Assembly (NCBI GenBank): GCA_000436755.1
Contig: FR887345.1
Location: forward strand, 1 to 42,104
Reading direction: 5' to 3'
DNA length: 42,104 nt
DNA from: Clostridium sp. CAG:253
Lineage (GTDB): Bacteria; Bacillota; Clostridia; Lachnospirales; Lachnospiraceae
The notes under the pieces were generated by a model, which was not told where the DNA came from, ran no database searches, and was given only the letters and a program-made list of their open reading frames with translations. Shown here one piece after another: positions 8,071 through 16,696 of this stretch (positions are counted from its first letter, which is position 1; the number at the start of each line of letters is the position of its first letter). The translations under genes were made by a program, and so were the position numbers.

Positions 8071-9156
8071 TTAGAAATAGAGGCACATGGCAAGGTAGCC
8101 GCAGCACCAGTGAAGTATGACGCAGCCCCATATATTCTGCTGGCGTTCATATATATAACCTAAGGCAAGGCTTAGCATGAATGCACCGAACATAAAATAA
8201 AATCCGAAAGGCATATGCATAAGTGAAAAGAGCAGAGATGTAAGGAAAACACTGAAAAATTTTTGAAATCTTACTTTCATCAATGATTTTACACTTGTCT
8301 GTATTACGCCACGTGCCAGAAATTCCTGAACAAATGCCGTGAATATATATGTGTATGCTCCGTGAAGTGAGCCGCCGATATAGTAGGCTTTTATCTGATA
8401 TCCAAGCAATGACAGAACCGCTTTGCTCAGAAGGAGAACACAACAGGCAATCAGCGCCGTCACGACAGTCTCTATAATATTTTTTTTCAATGTCGATATT
8501 TTGGGGATTAGACCTATATCACGCATTGAAAAGCTTGTCAGGAACACAATTTCCAAAAAGAGCAGGAAAGTTATAAATTCTATTATTTGTGTATAGACTG
8601 ATGATTTAAGGTATATATGCAGTGTAAAACGCATAAGGCTCCATGACATCAAAAAAACGCTTATACATAAGATAAGACCTGCAAATATGAATGCACAATC
8701 ATGTTCGTGTTGTCTTAGATTAAATCTGTCAGTATCATCCTCAATGAGAATGACCATGCCATTGAACGCTGTATTGGGATTTTTATATGGTGAATCGGGA
8801 TTGAATATTTCGTTTTTTGGCGGATTTAAAAGACTTATATCAATATTAAAGTGGTGAAGTTCTTTTTCCTTTCCAAAACGGTATCTTACAGGTGTTTTTG
8901 GGAAAACTTTATGCTTTTCCATGCTGTCACGAAAAAGTTTGTTGAAGGCTCTGTTTTTTTTGTTCTGTAAAAAGAGTTCCGGAAAGGATTGTCCTAAAAT
9001 ATCAGATATTGCTGATATTTTAAGTATTTTACAGCAGGCAGAATTACAGTATGTTATTCTGCCTGCGGAGTCTAAAGTTATTACACCGTCAGACATGTTT
9101 TCAAATATCATATTTTTTTGTTCGGCTGATATAATATCAGGTAATTGTGAAGTCAT
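8071..9156 (-). CDS. PAS-domain CPBP (Abi/CAAX protease-like) membrane protein
   Basis: This is an N-terminal PAS sensor fused to a C-terminal CPBP intramembrane protease domain. The ATG at 9156 is preferred over the one at 9168 because GAGGG stands at proper spacing. From 9156, residues about 15-145 form a PAS domain (NMSDGVITLDSAGRITYCN, ending in a VILIEDDTD strand). About seven hydrophobic helices follow. CPBP motif 1 reads QEFLARG at 277-283, motif 2 is FSLMH (H314), and the last motif is HWCCG (H349). The usual first Glu of EExxxR is Gln here and the final Asn is missing, so protease activity is uncertain. A sensory role in signalling or in processing a membrane substrate is inference. 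Confidence 0.8.
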   Translation of the reverse strand: MTSQLPDIISAEQKNMIFENMSDGVITLDSAGRITYCNSACCKILKISAISDILGQSFPELFLQNKKNRAFNKLFRDSMEKHKVFPKTPVRYRFGKEKELHHFNIDISLLNPPKNEIFNPDSPYKNPNTAFNGMVILIEDDTDRFNLRQHEHDCAFIFAGLILCISVFLMSWSLMRFTLHIYLKSSVYTQIIEFITFLLFLEIVFLTSFSMRDIGLIPKISTLKKNIIETVVTALIACCVLLLSKAVLSLLGYQIKAYYIGGSLHGAYTYIFTAFVQEFLARGVIQTSVKSLMKVRFQKFFSVFLTSLLFSLMHMPFGFYFMFGAFMLSLALGYIYERQQNIWGCVILHWCCGYLAMCLYF

Positions 9157-9200
9157 TGTAACCCTCATTTCTTGTTATTTTATTTAGTGATGCAAGAGAA

Positions 9201-9218
9201 CAATCCGTGGCATCAGTT
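9201..9218 (+). repeat. Partial copy (C) of the intergenic repeat
   Basis: CAATCCGTGGCATCAGTT matches 17 of 18 bases of the core found at 14202-14219 and 27149-27166. The hairpin half of the longer copies is not present here. It lies in the divergent region between the PAS-CPBP gene and pta. Confidence 0.5.
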
Positions 9219-9358
9219 TTCATTATTAAAGTATATCATATTTCTATAGCGAAATTTTATCAAATTCGTATTGTTTATATTGACTTTTTTATAAAAGTAT
9301 ACGAAAATAGGCGTGGTGTTTAAAAATAAACATAAAATTTAGAAATGGAGATGATTAG

Positions 9359-10351
9359 ATGTTTGGTTTTGGTCAGTTGATAGGCATTTTAAAAAAGAGT
9401 CCAAAGAAAATCGTTTTTACGGAAGGTGAAGATTCGCGTATCCTTGAAGCGTCATCACGATTGCTTGCGAGCAATTTCCTTCATCCTATTCTTATCGGCA
9501 ATGAAGAAAAGATTATGAATGCAGCAGAGGAAAGCGGATTTAATATTCGTGGAGCTGAAATTATAGATCCTGAAAAATATGAAAAAATGGATGAGATGGT
9601 TGAAATACTTTGTGAGCTCAGAAAGAAAAAGGGCATGACACCTGAAAAAGCAAGACAGGTTCTTTCACAGGCAAATTATTTTGGAACTATGCTTGTAAAG
9701 ATGGGAGTTGCAGATTCACTTTTGGGAGGTGCAACATATTCAACAGCAGATACTGTTCGTCCGGCACTTCAGATAATAAAGACTAAACCCGGACATAGTA
9801 TTGTTTCTTCATGCTTTATACTTGTAAGACCAAGCGCTACAGGTGAGAATGAAGTTATTGCTATGGGTGACTGTGCAATCAACATTAAACCATCAGAGGA
9901 TGAACTTGTCGAGATAGCAGGGGAAGCTTCAAAATGTGCAAAGATTTTTGGTGTTGATCCACAGGTAGCTTTTCTGAGTTATTCTACACATGGTTCCGGA
10001 AAGGGAGAGGATGTAGACAAGATGTGCAACGCTGCACGCAAAGCAAGGGAGAAATATCCGGATCTTCCTATAGATGGAGAACTTCAGTTTGATGCGGCAG
10101 TATCACCTAGAGTTGCAAGAACAAAATGCCCTGAGTCAAACGTTGCAGGTCATGCAAATACATTTATATTCCCTGATATAAATGCAGGAAATATCGGATA
10201 TAAGATTGCGCAGCGTATGGGTAACTTTGAGGCATATGGTCCGATATTACTTGGACTTAATGCTCCTGTAAATGATTTGTCAAGAGGCTGCAATGCATCG
10301 GAAGTATATTCTATGGCTATTATTACAGCAGCATTGGCAAACAATATTTAG
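9359..10351 (+). CDS. pta: Phosphate acetyltransferase
   Basis: This cytoplasmic enzyme interconverts acetyl-CoA plus phosphate with acetyl phosphate plus CoA, the first step of acetate formation. Its 330 residues match the short (class I) Pta type. Visible family signatures are the N-terminal TEGEDSRILEA, the central FGTMLVK and STADTVRPALQ, and the C-terminal PDINAGNIGYKIAQR. The start has GGAG eight bases upstream. A possible promoter is TTGACT at 9280-9285 with GAAAAT 17 bases on. The usual partner ackA is not next to it; an AraC regulator follows after 26 bases and may be co-transcribed. Phosphate butyryltransferase is the main alternative, but the sequence fits Pta better. Confidence 0.92.
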   Translation: MFGFGQLIGILKKSPKKIVFTEGEDSRILEASSRLLASNFLHPILIGNEEKIMNAAEESGFNIRGAEIIDPEKYEKMDEMVEILCELRKKKGMTPEKARQVLSQANYFGTMLVKMGVADSLLGGATYSTADTVRPALQIIKTKPGHSIVSSCFILVRPSATGENEVIAMGDCAINIKPSEDELVEIAGEASKCAKIFGVDPQVAFLSYSTHGSGKGEDVDKMCNAARKAREKYPDLPIDGELQFDAAVSPRVARTKCPESNVAGHANTFIFPDINAGNIGYKIAQRMGNFEAYGPILLGLNAPVNDLSRGCNASEVYSMAIITAALANNI

Positions 10352-10377
10352 TATTATAGATAATAGGACTGTTTTAT

Positions 10378-11508
10378 ATGAAAGATAAATTTTTCCTGAT
10401 ACATATGTTACCTATATTAAATGCTCATATTGCAATATTTGATGAAAACGGAATACTTATAGAACAGCTTTCGGATTCAAGAAAAGAGGATATTATGCTC
10501 TATTCACAGATAGTTAAGGAAGCAGGAAAAGATTTTCCGTACATAGTTGTTGTAGATACAGGTATTGTGGTGTGTGCTATGTGGAATGAGGATGAATCTG
10601 AGTTTATAGTTATAGGAAAGACGGCAATGTTTTCTTCATTTGAAAACAAAGGTTCAGATATACGTGTATGCTCAAAAGGAACCTATACATCGGCGGTTAT
10701 TCTTATATGGAATGAGCTTACCGGAAAAAAGATTGGAAAGTATGATTTGTGGAAAAATAACATAAGCTTAGATAAATCGGTGGAGGTTTATGTTACAGAA
10801 AGCATATTTGAATATCAGGAGAACGGCAGTACTCACAATCCATATGCACAGGAACTAAGAGAACATGACAGCATAAGGCGAGGAGATCTCAAAGGACTTA
10901 AAGAGAGTATAGATGAAGTTTATCCGGGAGAGCTTGGAAAACTTGCTGAAGATCAGGTGAGAAGCTTGAAAAATATTGCTATAGGAGTTATTACATGTGC
11001 CTCGAGATGTGCTATAGAGGGCGGCATAAATGCAGAAGCGGCATTTTCAATGGCAGACGGATACATCAGATATCTTGAGGAAGAACTGGATGATCCGATA
11101 AAAATTGAGCACCTTGTAAGAGAAGCCGAATATAATTTTACAAGAGATGTTCGTAACCTGAACAATAACGATATAAATAATCCATTGATACATCAGGTTA
11201 AAGATTATATATTTGCGCATATACATGAGCCTCTTATGGTGAGAGACATAGCAAAATATATAGGTGTGTCACCGAATTATCTTTCAGAACAGTTTAGTCA
11301 GTTTGAAGGAGTAACCTTAAAACAATATATAATTGACGAAAAGATAAAATCCAGTGAGTATCTTTTGAAGTATACGGATTATTCTTTGCAGGAAATAAGC
11401 AGTTATTGTGCATTCAGCTCTCAGAGCAGATTTAGTGTTTATTTTCAAAGAAAGAATGGAATAACGCCAGCTAGATATCGAAAAAAGCATCAAAATGGGA
11501 GAAAATGA
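10378..11508 (+). CDS. AraC-family transcriptional regulator
   Basis: This is a 376-residue DNA-binding regulator. The C-terminal ~100 residues hold the double helix-turn-helix: VRDIAKYIGVSPNYLSEQF for the first, SLQEISSYCAFSSQSRFSVY for the second, then the family ending NGITPARYR. The N-terminal ~150 residues are a mixed alpha/beta domain I do not recognise. The central helical part (HDSIRRGDLKGL, then CAIEGG) is a linker type common in Clostridia AraC proteins. It sits 26 bases after pta with no obvious terminator between. Ligand and targets are unknown. Confidence 0.88.
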   Translation: MKDKFFLIHMLPILNAHIAIFDENGILIEQLSDSRKEDIMLYSQIVKEAGKDFPYIVVVDTGIVVCAMWNEDESEFIVIGKTAMFSSFENKGSDIRVCSKGTYTSAVILIWNELTGKKIGKYDLWKNNISLDKSVEVYVTESIFEYQENGSTHNPYAQELREHDSIRRGDLKGLKESIDEVYPGELGKLAEDQVRSLKNIAIGVITCASRCAIEGGINAEAAFSMADGYIRYLEEELDDPIKIEHLVREAEYNFTRDVRNLNNNDINNPLIHQVKDYIFAHIHEPLMVRDIAKYIGVSPNYLSEQFSQFEGVTLKQYIIDEKIKSSEYLLKYTDYSLQEISSYCAFSSQSRFSVYFQRKNGITPARYRKKHQNGRK

Positions 11509-11630
11509 AAAAGCAGAGTAGAAAATGTAGTAAATTCATTAAAAAAAGTATATATTTAAACACTCAATGGTGGTATAGTAGCGTGAAAGCTGTTAAAAGT
11601 TTTTTTGTATTATGAAAAGGAGTGTTTATT

Positions 11631-11867
11631 ATGAACAAGATTAACATTAAGTTTAATGATGTAACTGATGTAAGCAAATTTGTTCACATTCTCTCAAAGT
11701 ATGACGCTGATTTCAATCTGTATTGTGGAAGCTATTGTGTAGATGCAAAGTCATTACTTGGTATTATGACTATGGATCTCAGAAACAGCATGTGGATGAC
11801 AGGAAACTGTGAACCAAACGAAGCAAGCCAGATTATTCGTGAATTAGGGGACGTTGTTGCAGCATAA
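11631..11867 (+). CDS. HPr-like protein lacking the active-site histidine
   Basis: This 78-residue protein has the size and fold signature of HPr, the phosphocarrier of the sugar phosphotransferase system. The segment VDAKSLLGIM carries the Ser46-type regulatory site. The N-terminal region where HPr has GLHARPA reads FNDVTDVSKFVHI, so His15 is missing and phosphotransfer from enzyme I should be impossible. It may act, like Crh of Bacillus, only as a Ser-phosphorylated signal. I chose ATG at 11631 because AAAAGGAG lies eight bases before it; the GTG at 11622 overlaps that site. It is followed by a strong terminator and is monocistronic. Confidence 0.8.
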   Translation: MNKINIKFNDVTDVSKFVHILSKYDADFNLYCGSYCVDAKSLLGIMTMDLRNSMWMTGNCEPNEASQIIRELGDVVAA

Positions 11868-11923
11868 TATATTTTGAAAGATAGTATTAAGAAGATATGA
11901 ATATAGATTAAAAGCGGCAGGAG

Positions 11924-11963
11924 ACTCCGTATACATTTTTAGTGTATACGGAGTTTTCTTTTT
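11924..11963 (+). terminator. Intrinsic terminator of the HPr-like gene
   Basis: ACTCCGTATACA (11924-11935) and TGTATACGGAGT (11943-11954) form a perfect 12-bp stem with a seven-base loop, followed by TTTCTTTTT. Confidence 0.9.
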
Positions 11964-12108
11964 ACAAATGTAAAAAACTGTGATAGAATAAAAAGAAGTT
12001 TTTTCATTGAAAAAATTGAGTATTCGATTATTGTGCAAAAGAAATTTGCAAAGATAAAACGGATATAACGTACAGAAAGAAAAATCGGCATGGAGGATTA
12101 GAGATACT

Positions 12109-14169
12109 ATGAAAAAAAGGTTTTTATCGGTTGTTTTGGCATTAATATTGTCGTTGTCATTTGCCGGCAATGCATTTGCAGCGAGTTATCATGAGAATGA
12201 TATCGAAAAGTATATTATCGGACAGCTTTCCAATGCAAAAATTCCCGGTGGAGAGATATCTATAGTAACTTCGGGGAAAGAAGTGTACAGTGCTTCTTTT
12301 GGAGATGTACCCGAAACAAATTCAGATTTGAAAATAGGTTCATTGAGTAAAATATTTACATCTATCTCAATTTTACAATTGATTGATTCAAATAAGATTT
12401 CGCTTGACACAAATATTGTAGATGTTATATCAGGTTCAGGGAATGTGCCTGACATAACGGTTGAGGAACTCTTAAAGCAGACAAGCGGATATACAACAAC
12501 TCAGAAAATAGAATCAGGAAATATTCCGGAACCTCTTGGCAAAAAAGGAGAGTATCAGGAAGCAAGAATAAACTATGCGATTTTAGGAAAGATTATCGAG
12601 GAGGTTTCGGGTGACAGTTATTCAGATTATATTCAGAATAAAATTTTGAAGCCTTTACAGCTTGAATCGACGTACACAACTGATGATATGTCGGGAAAAG
12701 ATGTTGTTTTGGGTCATGACAATTTATTTGGTCTGCCAATCGCCAAAAAAGCTGAAAAGACAGATAATGATGAGTGGGATGCGGTGCCTGCGACAGGAAT
12801 TGTTTCCGATGCAAAAGACATGGGAAGTGTATTAAGCATGTTTCTTGCAGCCGGAGGAAAGACATTGTCATATGACCAGATAGAAAAAATATATGCTGAT
12901 GGTACTGATTGCGGCAATACAATTTTTGCCACTAAAGGAACATCAGGTCTTGGCTGGATAAAGACAAAAGTAGGAAAACAGGATGTATATTATGTTTCGG
13001 GCGCGATTGACGGTTATATATCTTCTGCATTTCTTGTTCCGGGACAGGATTTGGGAATTACTATGCTCTTTGATACATCGGATGTGGTTTCGGGAAATGA
13101 TGTTATTGAAGAACTTATGTCAAATGTTATATGTCTTGCAATAGGAGAAAAAGCAAGAACAATTGATTCAAAAGCTGTTATGATGCCGCATATTGAATTT
13201 GACATAGTGTACGTTATTGTATTTTTGGCATCGCTTGTTCCATTTCTTATGATGAGCTGGTGGTACAGAAATACAAGAAAAAAAGGTATCGGAATTATCA
13301 GAACAATTGTTGATGTGGTTGTTCATATCGGATTGCCTATAGCCATATACCAATATGTTCCGGTGATTATAGAAAATGTACTCGGGGATGACCTTGGTTC
13401 ATGGTTTATGATAAAGAAGTTTCTTCCTGAGTGTTACTATGTAACACTGCTGGTTATGGCAGTTCTGTTTGCAGGAATTCCGGTAAAAGTGATTTCAGCT
13501 ATTGTTGCAATAAAGAAAGGACCGTTAGAGGAAGAAGAATATTTATCAGAAGAACTTGGAGAAGAAAACTCTGAAAGAGAAAACAAGGATGATTCTTTAG
13601 AGGAAAAACAGGAAGATAATAGTGACGTCGGTGAGGATGTTTCAGAAGATACTGAAAATGCCGAAAAAACTGATTCAGAAGATATTGAAGATGTTGAAAA
13701 AACTGATTCAGAAAGTGCTGAAAATGACGGTGACAATGTTGAAAGTCAGAAAGAAAATCAGGCTTTAGTTTCAAAAGATGAAGATGAGTCTGAAAAAGTA
13801 CAGGATGACATAGAAGAGGCAGCAGCGACACTTGAAGAAGAGCCGGAAGAAATTGTTAAAGAAGAAAATGAGACAGTCGAAGAGACGGAGACAGTCGAAG
13901 AAACAGAGTCAGCCGAAGTTGTAAAAGAATTCAAGACAAGAAGACAGAAAAAAGAAGAATATGAGAGCAGTTTTGAGAGAGAGGCAGTAAAAGCTCTTGA
14001 AAACAACAGCTCTGATGAGAATCAGACAGATATTGACAAGGATTTATCAGGTATAAAAAAGGATTCTGACATGCAGACTGCTGTTCCGAAGATTAAAAAA
14101 AGATATAATCCTCAGAAAGGAATGCCTGTCAAAATAGTTGTAGAGCCTGATGATGACCTTGACAACTAA
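12109..14169 (+). CDS. Serine beta-lactamase-fold membrane protein with acidic tail
   Basis: This is a 686-residue exported protein. Residues 1-25 are a signal peptide ending NAFAA. Residues 26 to about 345 have the beta-lactamase/penicillin-binding (class C, EstB-like) fold. The SxxK motif is S78-L-S-K81. Where relatives have Y-x-N just before NYxxLG, this protein has E-A-R before N155-Y156, and the third motif reads VSG instead of K/H-T-G. Hydrolase activity is therefore doubtful. Three hydrophobic segments follow (about 365-465). A long Glu/Asp-rich tail then carries short repeats (EKTDSE, ETVEE) and ends in a basic stretch with RRQKKEEYE and IKKRYNPQKG. It may bind peptidoglycan or a cell-wall ligand, but no substrate can be named. 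Confidence 0.75.
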   Translation: MKKRFLSVVLALILSLSFAGNAFAASYHENDIEKYIIGQLSNAKIPGGEISIVTSGKEVYSASFGDVPETNSDLKIGSLSKIFTSISILQLIDSNKISLDTNIVDVISGSGNVPDITVEELLKQTSGYTTTQKIESGNIPEPLGKKGEYQEARINYAILGKIIEEVSGDSYSDYIQNKILKPLQLESTYTTDDMSGKDVVLGHDNLFGLPIAKKAEKTDNDEWDAVPATGIVSDAKDMGSVLSMFLAAGGKTLSYDQIEKIYADGTDCGNTIFATKGTSGLGWIKTKVGKQDVYYVSGAIDGYISSAFLVPGQDLGITMLFDTSDVVSGNDVIEELMSNVICLAIGEKARTIDSKAVMMPHIEFDIVYVIVFLASLVPFLMMSWWYRNTRKKGIGIIRTIVDVVVHIGLPIAIYQYVPVIIENVLGDDLGSWFMIKKFLPECYYVTLLVMAVLFAGIPVKVISAIVAIKKGPLEEEEYLSEELGEENSERENKDDSLEEKQEDNSDVGEDVSEDTENAEKTDSEDIEDVEKTDSESAENDGDNVESQKENQALVSKDEDESEKVQDDIEEAAATLEEEPEEIVKEENETVEETETVEETESAEVVKEFKTRRQKKEEYESSFEREAVKALENNSSDENQTDIDKDLSGIKKDSDMQTAVPKIKKRYNPQKGMPVKIVVEPDDDLDN

Positions 14170-14198
14170 AAAAGATTGTGATAATATCTTTTTCAATT

Positions 14199-14256
14199 AA
14201 GCAATCCGTGGCATTAGTTGGGGGCAAAATATCTTTTGACCCAAACATCATATTAT
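14199..14256 (+). repeat. Intergenic repeat, copy A
   Basis: The core GCAATCCGTGGCATTAGTT (from 14201) is followed by an imperfect hairpin (14221-14229 with 14234-14242, one G-A mismatch) and AACATCAT. Copy B at 27146 matches over almost the whole length, and a core-only copy C is at 9201. It lies between the membrane-protein gene and the ilvB T-box leader. It has no U-tract and is not a standard terminator. Confidence 0.7.
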
Positions 14257-14264
14257 CAAAAATA

Positions 14265-14585
14265 AAAGGAATGGCTGTGACGAGGAGGAGTACATATATC
14301 AGAGACTCTGTAGAGAGAGAACGGATGGTGAAAGTTCTTGTGTCTTGTATATGGAAGTAGCCTTTGAGCTTTGGACTGAAAGCGGAATTTATTTTGTGTG
14401 CAAGTAGGCTTCAACGGATTTTTCCAACGTTATATGGAAAACGATATAAAAGATATGTGTTTTATAGATTTATAAAACTATAGTCTGAGTATCGGCAGAG
14501 TGCAGATTTCATCTGAAATTAGGTGGTACCACGAAAATATTCGCCCTAAATTGACATTTGTCAGTTTAGGGCTTTATTATTTTAT
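14265..14585 (+). promoter_or_regulatory. T-box leader of the ilvB-ilvN operon
   Basis: This is a tRNA-sensing transcription attenuator. The T-box AGGTGGTACCACG is at 14521-14533. The terminator stem GCCCTAAA/TTTAGGGC lies at 14543-14572, followed by a T-rich run. In stem I, AGTA then CATATA pairs with TATATG then GAA, and the next three bases, GTA at 14357-14359, sit in the specifier position: a valine codon, fitting the pathway. The UGGU of the T-box would pair with an A discriminator base, as tRNA-Val has. Uncharged tRNA should stabilise the antiterminator and turn on acetolactate synthase. The GTA assignment is by hand folding and less sure than the T-box itself. Confidence 0.9.
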
Positions 14586-14680
14586 AGGAAACTTCTCGTT
14601 TCCTGGTTTTGTTGTTATTACATTGAATGCACACTTCGGTGTACAATGAAGATTTATTATGAAAGGTTTGGTGTTTAAAT

Positions 14681-16424
14681 ATGATTAAGGGAACTGAATT
14701 ATTTGTAAAAGCATTGAGAGAGGAAGGAGTAGATACTCTTTTTGGTTATCCGGGAGGTCAGGCAATTGATTTATTTGACGCTTTGTATGACCAGGATGAC
14801 ATTGAAGTTATTCTTCCGAGACATGAACAGGCACTTATACATGCGGCAGACGGCTATGCAAGGTCAACAGGAAAGACCGGTGTTTGTCTTGTGACGAGTG
14901 GACCGGGAGCGACAAATCTTGTTACAGGTATCGCAACGGCAAACTATGACAGTGTTCCGCTTGTATGTTTTACAGGACAGGTTCCGCTTAATCTTATGGG
15001 AAATGATGCGTTTCAGGAAGTTGATATCGTAGGTATAACAAACAGCATATGTAAATATAGTGTAACTGTCAGAAAGAGAGAGGATCTTGGAAGAATTATC
15101 AAGGAAGCTTTTTATATTGCGCGAACCGGAAGACCGGGGCCTGTAGTTGTTGATATTCCAAAAGATATACAGGTTGCGATGGGAAGTGAAGAATATCCTG
15201 AGGATGTAAATATAAGGGGATATAAACCCAGTGAAGGTGTTCATGTAGGTCAGATTAAAAAAGCCGTGAGCATGATGAAAAAAGCAAAAAAGCCATTGTT
15301 TTTGCTCGGTGGAGGTGTAAATCTGTCGGGAGCAAATGAAAAAATGAAAGAGCTCGTTGAGATGACAGGTATACCTGCTATAACAACTATCATGGGGAAA
15401 GGTGCGATTCCTTCAAAACACAGATTATATCTTGGAAATATCGGAATACATGGCAGTTATGCGGCAAATCATGCGGTAAGTGAGTGTGATCTTCTTATTT
15501 CCATTGGTACAAGATTTAATGACAGAATAACAGGAAAGATAAGCGAGTTTGCAAAAGGTGCGAAAATTGTTCATATAGATATTGATTCAGCTTCGATTTC
15601 AAAGAATATTGTTGTAGATATTCCTATAGTTGCTGATGCAAAACTGGCGATAGAAAAGCTTATAGAATACGGCACACCGCTCAAGATAGAAAAATGGGTG
15701 GCACAGACTCTTGAATGGAAAGAAAAGTATCCTATAAATATGAACAAATATGAGGGACTTACACCTGAAAAGGTTATAAAATATATAAATGATAATTTTG
15801 AAAGACCTATTGTAAGTACAGATGTAGGACAGAACCAGCTTTGGACAACACAGTTTTTTGATATTGAGACACACAGACAGCTTCTAACGTCAGGCGGACT
15901 TGGAACAATGGGTTACGGGACTTGGAACAATGGGTTACGGATTTCCGGCTGCAATCGGTGCAAAGATAGGAAATCCTGAGCGATCTGTTATTGCAATATC
16001 AGGTGACGGTGGAATGCAGATGAATATTCAGGAATTTGCAACAGCTATGGTCTATGAACTTCCTGTCATCGTTGTGGTATTTAATAACGGGTATCTTGGC
16101 AATGTAAGACAGTGGCAGCAACTTTTCTTCAACAAGAGATATTCAAGTACATGTCTTACATACAGAAAAAGCTGCAATCGTGACTGCATGAATAAAGATA
16201 AATGCTGTCCGAAATATATACCTGATTTTGTAAAACTTGCTGAGAGCTATGAGGCGAGGGGAATAAGAATAACCAAAGAGGAAGAGATAAAGAAAGCATT
16301 TGACTATGCACTTGAGTTTAAAAAAGGCCCTACACTTATTGAGTGTGTTATAGAGAGAGAAGCAAATGTTTCACCTATGGTGCCTACAGGAAAGACACTT
16401 GACGATATGATAATGGATTGTTAA
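14681..16424 (+). pseudogene. ilvB: Acetolactate synthase large subunit, frameshifted
   Basis: This thiamine-diphosphate enzyme makes acetolactate or acetohydroxybutyrate, the first common step to valine, leucine and isoleucine. Frame 1 runs 14681 to a stop at 15979. The rest (GYGFPAAIGAKIG onward) is in another frame ending at 16424. The catalytic Glu is E49 in RHEQA. The thiamine-binding GDGGMQ...NN motif lies after the break, so the first piece alone cannot work. The cause is an exact 22-bp tandem duplication at 15897-15940. Without one copy the ORF is 573 residues, normal for IlvB. The gene follows a T-box and precedes ilvN. The intact pathway around it suggests a recent event or an assembly error. 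Confidence 0.9.
15897..15940. repeat. Exact 22-bp tandem duplication in ilvB
   Basis: The 22-base unit GACTTGGAACAATGGGTTAC plus GG occurs at 15897-15918 and again at 15919-15940 with no mismatch. It shifts the ilvB frame by one base. Confidence 0.97.
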
Positions 16425-16453
16425 GATTTGTAAAATTAGATTTATGTTGTGTT

Positions 16454-16599
16454 GATTGTGCAAATATAACAAATAATACCGCCGGCACGCTCTCGCTATG
16501 TTGTCGCTCGTAGCAGTACATAAGTCAGTAAAAGACACTGACTAAGTACTGACGGCGACAAGAATGCCGGCTAACATTATTCGTTATATTTGCACAATC
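16454..16599. repeat. 146-bp imperfect palindrome between ilvB and ilvN
   Basis: The outer arms (16454-16487 and 16566-16599) begin GATTGTGCAAATATAAC and end CCGGCA, differing at only a few positions. Inside, TTGTCGC...CAGTAC...AGTCAGT pairs with ACTGACT...GTACTG...GCGACAA around a short loop, so nearly the whole element folds on itself. The inner part is much more GC-rich than its surroundings. It resembles a palindromic intergenic element or MITE-like insertion. As RNA it would make one long hairpin in the ilvB-ilvN transcript. No U-run follows, so it is not a typical terminator. Confidence 0.8.
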
Positions 16600-16696
16600 C
16601 AATAGCATTTAATGATAATTTTACAAAATATGGTTTGTATATTAACTGATAATAAAAGATAAGAAAAAATAGAGAAATAGGAAGGATGATAGTAAT

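Noticed and set aside
13437..14006. Serine-rich minus-strand ORFs
   Set aside because: They are the reverse of the acidic tail of the membrane protein; Glu/Asp codons read backwards give Ser/Phe-rich text.
14221..14256. Promoter for ilvB made of TTGACC and TATTAT
   Set aside because: The two elements are only about ten bases apart, too close for a sigma-A promoter.
14178..14360. 60-codon plus-strand ORF
   Set aside because: It runs through repeat copy A and stem I of the T-box and has no ribosome binding site.
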